Shown here one piece after another: positions 5,825 through 11,034 of a DNA stretch of 11,034 nt (position 1 is the first letter of the stretch; every line of letters starts with the position of its first letter). The position numbers were made by a program, and so were the translations under genes. The notes beneath the pieces are model-generated. The model saw only the letters and a list, made by a program, of their open reading frames with translations. It was not told the origin of the DNA and searched no databases. Origin of the DNA: Patescibacteria group bacterium (GTDB lineage Bacteria > Patescibacteriota > Microgenomatia > Levybacterales > UBA12049); contig JAHIGH010000093.1 in NCBI GenBank assembly GCA_018900295.1, forward strand, positions 1 to 11,034, given 5' to 3'.

Positions 5825-5896
5825 TGCCCTTGGAGGGAATCGAACCCGCATCACCGGTTTCGAAGACCGGTACTCTATCCATTGAGCTACAAGGGC
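5825..5896 (-). tRNA. tRNA-Arg (anticodon UCG)
   Basis: A 72-base cloverleaf: acceptor GCCCTTG/CAAGGGC (7 pairs), D-arm GCTC/GAGT, anticodon stem CCGGT/ACCGG with loop CTTCGAA (anticodon TCG, decoding CGN as Arg), variable region TGAT, and T-loop TTCGATT with stem GCGGG/CCCTC that has one C-U mismatch. The discriminator base is A. No CCA is encoded, so it must be added by a nucleotidyltransferase. Its 3' end lies 8 bases before the -35 of the DGR target gene on the same strand, and it is divergent from the Fic gene. Confidence 0.95.
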
Positions 5897-5964
5897 GAAA
5901 ATATTTACAATCTATGCCCATTCTAACAAACAACCATTACCTGAGCAAGTTTTTCAATTACGTG

Positions 5965-5993
5965 TTGACCGTACCTATTTAATTGGATATAAT
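5965..5993 (+). promoter_or_regulatory. Consensus sigma-70 promoter of the Fic gene
   Basis: TTGACC (5965-5970), 17 bases, then a perfect TATAAT (5988-5993). Predicted transcription start is about 6000, giving a leader of about 23 bases to the ATG at 6023. The -10 lies inside a repeated AATTGGATAT motif, pointing to repression by a DNA-binding protein. Confidence 0.8.
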
Positions 5994-6017
5994 TGGATAT
6001 AGTTAAAATATCCAATT
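5981..6017. promoter_or_regulatory. Putative operator: direct and inverted AATTGGATAT repeats
   Basis: AATTGGATAT occurs twice in tandem (5981-5990, 5991-6000), and its exact inverted copy ATATCCAATT is at 6008-6017. The second and third copies form a 10-base palindrome with a 7-base spacer. Together they cover the -10 and the transcription start. Since the Fic protein ends in a winged-helix domain, autorepression is a plausible inference. Confidence 0.55.
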
Positions 6018-6022
6018 AGTTT

Positions 6023-7243
6023 ATGACTAAAAACAACGGGAAAATCACAAAGATGTACCCATTTAAAGATAGATTTGCAAAAAGGATAGAAAATATCCCT
6101 TCTGTTATTGTTTCTAAAATTGCCAAAATTGACGAGCTGAAGGGGCAATGGATTACTGGTGCGCGACTGAGTCCGCAGGTTTTGGGAAGATTAAAACGAT
6201 CTGTCTTGATTACCTCAACCGGCGCTTCTACTCGTATTGAAGGCTCTCGGCTTAGCGATGAAGATATTGAGAAACTGATGAAGGGAATTAATATCCGGAA
6301 ATTTACCAATCGCGATGAAGCTCCCACGACCTTACGGTCGGGGTTTCATTCCAATACTTCGTTGGGAGTGAAATCCCTCCGAAGCAGAAAATCTTCGCAT
6401 TCATTCCCGATCTTACGATCGGGGTTTTCTACGAAGGGGGATAAACAAGAAGCGCAAGGATATTATGAACTGTTGGAAAATGTTTTTAACTCTTGTGAAA
6501 GCTTAAAATTCAATGAAAGCGCAGTAAAACATTTTCATAAAGAACTTTTGAAATATGTGGAAAAAGACAAGGAACATAGGGGTGAATACAAGAAAAGTGA
6601 AAATAAAGTACACATGATAGACGAAGCGGGAAATTCGGTCGGTATTTTGTTTGATACCACGCTTGCCTATCTCGCTCCTATCCAAATGCAAGAATTGGTT
6701 GAATGGACCATGAAAGCATTGAGTGAAAATAAATGCCATCCTTTGCTAGTCATTGGAAACTTTTTAGTTGAATTTTTGAAAATTCATCCTTTTTCTGATG
6801 GAAACGGTAGATTATCTCGCGTGCTTACGAATATGCTTTTACTGCAAAATGGGTATCTGTATATGCCTTATATTTCTCATGAAAAATTAGTTGAAGATAA
6901 CAAACCTGATTACTATATTGCCTTACGCAGAAGTCAGAAAACCATGGGAACAAATAAAGAAAGTATTGTTCCTTGGCTTGATTTTTTCTTTGATATCACC
7001 TTAAAGCAATCACAAATGGCAATTGAGCTTTTATCCAAAGAAAATATTGAGAAAATTTTATCAGAAAAACAGCTTCTTGTTTGGCAATATATTAAAAAAG
7101 TAAAAGAAACGAGCATAAGAGACATTGCGGAAAATATTGAAGTAGCCAGGCCAACAGTCAAACAAGCTACGAACGTATTGCTCAAGCTCAAAAAGATTGA
7201 AAGAATCGGACTTGGCAGAAGCGCAAGATATAAAAAGACCTAA
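6023..7243 (+). CDS. fic: Class II Fic/DOC protein with C-terminal winged helix and repeat-encoded insertion
   Basis: Fic enzymes usually transfer AMP from ATP to a Ser, Thr or Tyr hydroxyl of a target protein. The active-site motif HPFSDGNGRLSR is complete at 255-266 (catalytic H255, D259, R263, R266). The class II inhibitory motif STRIEG is at 69-74, with E73 expected to block ATP gamma-phosphate binding. A flap segment (about 190-198, KKSENKVHM) precedes the core. The C-terminus (about 346-406) is a winged helix (IRDIAENIEVARPTVKQATN), so DNA binding is likely. Residues 100-141 (42 codons) are encoded by the 125-bp palindromic repeat at 6321-6445; without them the protein would be 364 aa, the normal family length, and would read RDE followed by QEAQGYYELL as in relatives. 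ATG 6023 is used; Met11 at 6053 is an alternative. The intracellular target is unknown. Confidence 0.9.
   Translation: MTKNNGKITKMYPFKDRFAKRIENIPSVIVSKIAKIDELKGQWITGARLSPQVLGRLKRSVLITSTGASTRIEGSRLSDEDIEKLMKGINIRKFTNRDEAPTTLRSGFHSNTSLGVKSLRSRKSSHSFPILRSGFSTKGDKQEAQGYYELLENVFNSCESLKFNESAVKHFHKELLKYVEKDKEHRGEYKKSENKVHMIDEAGNSVGILFDTTLAYLAPIQMQELVEWTMKALSENKCHPLLVIGNFLVEFLKIHPFSDGNGRLSRVLTNMLLLQNGYLYMPYISHEKLVEDNKPDYYIALRRSQKTMGTNKESIVPWLDFFFDITLKQSQMAIELLSKENIEKILSEKQLLVWQYIKKVKETSIRDIAENIEVARPTVKQATNVLLKLKKIERIGLGRSARYKKT
6321..6445. repeat. 125-bp palindromic repeat element, copy inside the Fic coding sequence
   Basis: Same element and orientation as 3157-3281, differing only at 6335 and 6431. 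It is read without stops as residues 100-141 of the Fic protein, with TLRSGF and ILRSGF encoded by its two hairpins 27 codons apart. The disruption relative to the family is exactly 126 bases (6320-6445), so the frame is kept. No target-site duplication longer than 2-3 bases is evident. Confidence 0.85.
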
Positions 7244-7325
7244 AATATATAAATACAAAAAATTATCCACTGACAACTCCTGAACAATTTCAAATCACAC
7301 CCTACCCAAACACTCCGGCTTGATG

Positions 7326-7331
7326 TAAAAT
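7326..7331 (+). promoter_or_regulatory. Possible -10 element for the efflux operon (leaderless)
   Basis: TAAAAT, preceded by TG, lies 6 bases before the GTG start at 7338. If used, transcription would begin at or very near the start codon, giving a leaderless mRNA, consistent with the lack of a Shine-Dalgarno. No -35 is visible. Confidence 0.3.
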
Positions 7332-7337
7332 ATACCC

Positions 7338-8417
7338 GTGCCAAACGAAAAACACGGTAAATTTAATATATTTAAAAAGCATAAAAAAATTTATTTTACT
7401 ATTTTTGTACTTCTTATTATCTTAGTAATTATTTTCAGACCAACCCAGTCAAAGCAAATCGAGGTACAAAAAGTGAAAAAAGGCGAGATAACAGAAAGCA
7501 TATCGGCCTCCGGCACAATTACCTCCCAAACATCGGTAGATCTCAATTTTTTAACTTCCGGTAAATTAGTCTATTTAGGAGCAAAGAAGGGAGATTATGT
7601 TAAAGAATATCAAACAATCGCTGTACTCGACCAGCGAACCCTACAAAAAAATCTGGAAACCGCCTTAAGAGATTATTCTTTGCAGAGAAATACATTTGAT
7701 AATACTCAAAACGACAATGCCAACCGGACTCCAAATCAAGCACTGAATGATGCTATGAAACGAATTCTGCAGGACAATCAATACGATTTGGAAAAAACCA
7801 TATTATCCGTAGAGCTACAGCAACTGACAAAAGAAAATTCTATTCTAACCTCGCCGATCGCGGGTATCGTAACCAAAGCCGATATCTCAACAACAGGAAT
7901 GAATATTTCTGCACTAACAACCTTTACGATAGCAGATCCCAATAATTTAATCTTCAAAATTGATGTAGATGAAGCGGATATCAGAAAAATTCATATAGGA
8001 AAGAAGATCGCTCTTATTCTGGACTCGTACCCTGATGAAACAGTTTCACTCCAAATTACAACCATAGACTTTTCCAGCCACACATCTTCCAGTGGGGGTA
8101 ATGTTTATACGGTTGAAGCCATGATGCCTGAAAATATTGATACTAAATATAGGATTGGCATGACAGGCGACGCGGATATCATCGTTGATCAAAAAAAAGA
8201 TGCTCTTATTATTTCCATTGCTAGCGTTGATGACAGTGACAATATATATGTCAAAAAAGCAGATACGTATATCCGAACAAAAATTAAAACAGGTATCAAA
8301 AGCGATACTGAAATTGAAGTAACAAGCGGCCTGAAAGAAGGGAACGAAGTCGCCCTCCAACCGGACGAGGTAATCACACTCCTTAAAAATAATAAAAAAA
8401 ACTTTTTCTTTTTCTAA
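7338..8417 (+). CDS. macA: MacA/HlyD-type efflux adaptor (membrane fusion protein)
   Basis: Adaptor subunit of a MacAB-type ABC exporter (359 aa). A cytoplasmic Lys-rich start is followed by one membrane helix at about 17-34. The outer part shows the family order: first half of the lipoyl-like domain (about 54-98, ITESISASGTITSQ, GKLVYLGAKKGDYV), a short helical hairpin (about 100-165), second lipoyl half (SPIAGIVTKADISTTGMNIS, 172-191), beta-barrel (about 205-285, with IDVDEADIRKIHIGKKI) and membrane-proximal domain (287-345, TGIKSDTEIEVTSGLKEGNEV). The helical hairpin is short and, in a monoderm, there is no outer-membrane TolC to reach. Start is GTG at 7338; no nearby ATG fits. The C-terminus ends in four Phe from a T-rich stretch. 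It lies 6 bases upstream of the ATPase gene, so they form an operon. Substrate unknown. Confidence 0.85.
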   Translation: MPNEKHGKFNIFKKHKKIYFTIFVLLIILVIIFRPTQSKQIEVQKVKKGEITESISASGTITSQTSVDLNFLTSGKLVYLGAKKGDYVKEYQTIAVLDQRTLQKNLETALRDYSLQRNTFDNTQNDNANRTPNQALNDAMKRILQDNQYDLEKTILSVELQQLTKENSILTSPIAGIVTKADISTTGMNISALTTFTIADPNNLIFKIDVDEADIRKIHIGKKIALILDSYPDETVSLQITTIDFSSHTSSSGGNVYTVEAMMPENIDTKYRIGMTGDADIIVDQKKDALIISIASVDDSDNIYVKKADTYIRTKIKTGIKSDTEIEVTSGLKEGNEVALQPDEVITLLKNNKKNFFFF

Positions 8418-8423
8418 AATTCT

Positions 8424-9098
8424 ATGAAAATAGACCCCGTCATACAATTAACCGGAGTTATCAAAGACTACGGCAGCGAAGAGTTCGCAACGACTGCTCT
8501 TCACGGAATCAATCTTACTGTCTACAAAGGAGATTTTATCGCGATTACAGGTCCATCAGGATCAGGCAAATCAACACTTTTAAATATAATCGGACTACTT
8601 GATACGGCTACATCAGGAACATATCTTTTAAACGAAAAAGACGTAACTAAAATAAATGAAGATCAACAAGCATATATAAGAAATCGGGAAATAGGTTTTG
8701 TATTCCAATCTTTTAATTTATTAAAACGGGTCAATGTTCTTGAAAATGTTATCCTTCCCTCGATCTACACCGGAACCAATAAAACCGAAAGAGAAAAAAG
8801 AGCAAAAGAGCTGCTCATAAAAGTCGGTCTGGAAGATCATATATATAAAAAACCCAACCAATTATCAGGCGGCCAGCAGCAGCGCGTGGCGATCGCCCGG
8901 GCATTGATGAATGAACCATCTCTGATTCTTGCAGACGAGCCTACCGGAAATCTGGATACCGCATCCGGTAACGAAATTATGACAATTGTAAAAGACCTCA
9001 ACCGGCAGGGAAAAACGATTATTATGATCACTCACGAAAATGATATTGCAAAACAGGCCAAAAAATTAGTGCAAATAAAAGACGGCAAAGTTTTATAA
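8424..9098 (+). CDS. MacB-type ABC transporter ATP-binding protein
   Basis: A 224-residue nucleotide-binding subunit of the MacB/LolD/FtsE class. Walker A GPSGSGKST is at 43-51, the Q-loop at Q95 (VFQSFNLL), signature LSGGQQQR at 147-154, Walker B LILADEP at 167-173 followed by the D-loop region TGNLD, and the switch His at H204 (MITHE). All catalytic residues are intact. It hydrolyses ATP at the cytoplasmic side to drive the adjacent permease; in E. coli MacB the two parts are fused, here they are separate genes. Length is normal for the stand-alone form. It starts 6 bases after the adaptor and ends 4 bases before the permease, so the genes are very likely co-transcribed. LolD- or FtsE-like roles are less likely given the MacA-type partner. 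Confidence 0.93.
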   Translation: MKIDPVIQLTGVIKDYGSEEFATTALHGINLTVYKGDFIAITGPSGSGKSTLLNIIGLLDTATSGTYLLNEKDVTKINEDQQAYIRNREIGFVFQSFNLLKRVNVLENVILPSIYTGTNKTEREKRAKELLIKVGLEDHIYKKPNQLSGGQQQRVAIARALMNEPSLILADEPTGNLDTASGNEIMTIVKDLNRQGKTIIMITHENDIAKQAKKLVQIKDGKVL

Positions 9099-9102
9099 AA
9101 AA

Positions 9103-10290
9103 ATGAATATCGCAGAATATTTCAGATTATCAATCAACGCTCTTATGGCAAATAAGATGAGGAGCATACTGACAACCCTTGGGGTGATAATCGGTGTTTT
9201 TTCAGTAATTTTGCTCGTATCTCTTGGAAGCGGACTGCAATCATATATAACCAATCAGATTTCTGAATTAGGATCCAATATTCTTTTTGTTATACCCGGA
9301 AAAATTGGGGGGACATCCGGGCCGGGTGAAACAGTCAACAGGTTAACTTTAACGAATGTAAAATATTTAAGTGAGCGTCTGCAAGGCATTGCGCTTGTTA
9401 GCCCGCAAATTGGCAAAACAACAACAATAAAATTCGCAAATAAATCCAATAAAAATACCAATATTTGGGGGGTTTCCGCGAACTTTCCGGATATTATCAA
9501 AACTAAAATAATTAAAGGAACTTTTTTTACTAAATCGCAGGAAAAAAACGGAAGCAAGGTAGTTGTGATCGGCCCGACTATAGTAAAAAATCTTTTCCCC
9601 AATACCGATCCTATCGGAAAAAAGATAACAATCTCAGGAGGAAAATATACCATAATAGGACTATCCGCGAGTCGGGGATCCAGTTTTGGCCAGAATCAGG
9701 ACAATATTGTTGTTATTCCTTTTACTGCAGCCAAAAAACAATTTTCCATTGATATCGCTAATCAAATTTATTTATCAGCCAACTCACCGGCATTGGTTAA
9801 TCTTGTCAAAAAAAGAGCCAAAGAAGTCCTTCTTACACGTCTTGACGAAGAAGATTTTACCATCATGGGACAGGAACAGATACTTTCAACGGTCACAAAT
9901 ATCACAAATGTGCTGACTATAGCACTTGGCGGAATTGCCGCCATTTCTCTTTTAGTCGGAGGTATCGGCGTGATGAATATTATGCTCGTATCGGTCACTG
10001 AGCGTACAAAAGAAATAGGCTTACGTAAAGCCCTGGGAGCACGCCGTCAGGATATTCTCACGCAATTTCTTTTGGAAGCTGTAATGCTATCTCTTCTCGG
10101 AGGGACTATTGGAATTTTACTGGGAATTGGAGCCTCAATGATCGTGGCGGTATTTTTCGTCGCTGTTGTTACTCCCTGGTCGGTTATTCTCGCCTTTCTC
10201 TTTTCCGTCGCCGTTGGAGTTATTTTTGGCATGACTCCTGCCATCCGCGCATCCAAACTCTCCCCAATTGAAGCCCTGCGTTACGAATAA
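9103..10290 (+). CDS. MacB-type ABC transporter permease (FtsX-like)
   Basis: A 395-residue permease with four membrane helices and the MacB layout. N-terminal helix 1 at about 22-42 (SILTTLGVIIGVFSVILLVS) is followed by a large extracytoplasmic MacB_PCD domain (about 43-265) and an FtsX-type bundle with helices at about 270-295, 322-352 and 358-382. The coupling motif ERTKEIGLRKALGARRQDIL at 300-319 and the terminal PAIRASKLSPIEALRYE are strongly conserved in the family. With the ATPase and adaptor it should form a mechanotransducing efflux pump or exporter of peptides or hydrophobic compounds; the substrate cannot be told from sequence. ATG at 9103 starts 4 bases after the ATPase stop. A hairpin follows the stop codon. 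Confidence 0.93.
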   Translation: MNIAEYFRLSINALMANKMRSILTTLGVIIGVFSVILLVSLGSGLQSYITNQISELGSNILFVIPGKIGGTSGPGETVNRLTLTNVKYLSERLQGIALVSPQIGKTTTIKFANKSNKNTNIWGVSANFPDIIKTKIIKGTFFTKSQEKNGSKVVVIGPTIVKNLFPNTDPIGKKITISGGKYTIIGLSASRGSSFGQNQDNIVVIPFTAAKKQFSIDIANQIYLSANSPALVNLVKKRAKEVLLTRLDEEDFTIMGQEQILSTVTNITNVLTIALGGIAAISLLVGGIGVMNIMLVSVTERTKEIGLRKALGARRQDILTQFLLEAVMLSLLGGTIGILLGIGASMIVAVFFVAVVTPWSVILAFLFSVAVGVIFGMTPAIRASKLSPIEALRYE

Positions 10291-10297
10291 AACTTTA

Positions 10298-10316
10298 CCC
10301 CGCTCAGCGGGGCTTT
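10298..10316 (+). terminator. Hairpin after the efflux operon (weak terminator)
   Basis: CCCCGC-TCA-GCGGGG forms six GC pairs with a 3-base loop 8 bases after the permease stop codon. Only CTTT follows, so as an intrinsic terminator it is weak. It separates the operon from the next promoter, which begins right at its 3' flank. Confidence 0.5.
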
Positions 10317-10343
10317 GCAGGATACGTAATTATTTGCTACAAT
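10315..10343 (+). promoter_or_regulatory. Promoter of the terminal membrane-anchored gene
   Basis: TTGCAG (10315-10320), 17 bases, TACAAT (10338-10343), with TGn directly before the -10 (extended form). Predicted start is about 10350. This supports the ATG at 10379 as the translation start rather than the ATG at 10268 inside the permease gene. Confidence 0.65.
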
Positions 10344-10378
10344 CAATATTCAGGCTGCAATATCCCCGCCCGATTTAT

Positions 10379-11017
10379 ATGGAAAAGATTATAATTTTAT
10401 CAAAAAAAATTTTATCATCTACCCGAAGCATACCGGATAAAAAACGCTACATTGAATTTTTTACCGCCATGCTAAGCGTGCCTGTTCTTATAACTGTAAT
10501 CATGATCAATATGAATAATCTAAAAGGTAGTAGTAAATCAAATGTTGCTTCCCTTCCGCCTGTTCAAAAAGAAGAAAAAATATATATCCCTGTCACAACA
10601 TCGCAGGATATTTCCACACCAACACAAGCAATTTCCATTACACCCGCAAACCAGGCATGCAAACCCGAAATTGGACCAATCTCTATTTCCTTACCAAATG
10701 AAGGGGACACTATTATAGAAAACCCCGCATCAATTATAATCAACCACAAAACCGGGGAATACTGCGCCGTAGTATGGTCATACAGACTGAATAACGCTGC
10801 CTGGTCTGCATATGACGATAAATCAATAGCTCTATATAACCTGCCGCAAGGAGAAATAAAAATTGATTTAAAAATCAAAAGTATAGTAACCGGAGACGAA
10901 CAAATCCTGACCCGTAATTTCACATACAATGGCACAGCTTCATCAATAACGCCGGAGGTATCACTCATGATTTCACCTGACGTAAATAATAGTTCCTCTT
11001 CGGCCAATCAGCCATGA
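10379..11017 (+). CDS. Membrane-anchored protein with a possible Ig-like extracellular domain
   Basis: Not recognised as a known family. The 212-residue product has a basic cytoplasmic N-terminus (MEKIIILSKK), one membrane helix at about 25-45 (FTAMLSVPVLITVIMINMNN), a Ser/Thr/Pro-rich linker to about residue 95, then a beta-rich domain at about 95-190. Its pattern CKPEIGPISISLPNEGDTI, CAVVWSYRLNNAAWSAYDD and LPQGEIKIDLKIKSI, with two Cys, resembles an Ig- or fibronectin-type extracellular fold (inference). The end is Ser/Asn-rich. The frame is open up to ATG 10268, but that start lies inside the permease gene and upstream of the terminator and promoter, so ATG 10379 is chosen. Its stop overlaps the next gene's start by ATGA. 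Confidence 0.7.
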   Translation: MEKIIILSKKILSSTRSIPDKKRYIEFFTAMLSVPVLITVIMINMNNLKGSSKSNVASLPPVQKEEKIYIPVTTSQDISTPTQAISITPANQACKPEIGPISISLPNEGDTIIENPASIIINHKTGEYCAVVWSYRLNNAAWSAYDDKSIALYNLPQGEIKIDLKIKSIVTGDEQILTRNFTYNGTASSITPEVSLMISPDVNNSSSSANQP

Positions 11018-11034
11018 AAGAAAAAGCCTATAAA
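11014..11034 (+). CDS. Start of a translationally coupled downstream gene (first 7 codons)
   Basis: ATG at 11014 overlaps the TGA of the preceding gene (ATGA), a classic coupling arrangement. The frame stays open to the window end and reads MKEKAYK. Nothing can be said about function, but it is likely in one operon with the Ig-like protein. Confidence 0.4.

Noticed and set aside
10268..10378. N-terminal extension of the last membrane protein starting inside the permease gene
   Set aside because: It would run through the permease stop region, a hairpin and a good promoter, and encodes no conserved sequence. ATG 10379 fits the promoter.

Overview
The window looks like a chromosomal segment of a small-genome bacterium, most likely a member of the Candidate Phyla Radiation (Patescibacteria). 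The grounds are A+T-rich, tightly packed genes, many hypothetical single-pass membrane proteins, a tRNA without an encoded CCA, and an accessory locus type known to be common in that group. The lineage is an inference; there is no rRNA or marker gene. All conserved proteins read through with the standard bacterial code (TAA and TGA stops).

Layout. Positions 1-1130 (minus strand) hold a NadD-type nicotinate-nucleotide adenylyltransferase, cut by the window edge, preceded by a membrane-anchored hypothetical protein. Positions 1166-5816 hold a complete diversity-generating retroelement (DGR): a promoter, a template repeat (TR, 1192-1326), a strongly structured spacer (1327-1518) and a DGR-type reverse transcriptase on the plus strand. 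Facing it on the minus strand are an Avd accessory protein and an 801-816-residue secreted LamG-LamG-C-type-lectin (FGE-like) protein whose last codons are the variable repeat (VR, 3333-3467). TR and VR differ at 15 positions in 135, and every difference falls on an adenine of the TR, the signature of adenine-specific mutagenic retrohoming. RT and Avd would copy TR RNA with errors at adenines and write it into VR, diversifying the ligand-binding face of a surface protein.

A tRNA-Arg(UCG) lies upstream of the target gene. Divergent from it is a class II Fic protein (AMPylator-type) with a C-terminal winged helix and a consensus promoter overlapped by a palindrome. The Fic gene contains an in-frame 42-codon insertion made of a 125-bp palindromic repeat. 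A second copy of this repeat (123/125 identical) lies between the DGR target gene and avd. Positions 7338-10290 are a three-gene MacA/MacB-type ABC efflux operon. The window ends with a membrane-anchored protein carrying a possible Ig-like extracellular domain and the first seven codons of a translationally coupled next gene.

Most notable are the split, convergent DGR with an amber codon inside its TR, the three-hairpin TR-RNA spacer, and the protein-coding palindromic repeat inserted in the Fic gene.
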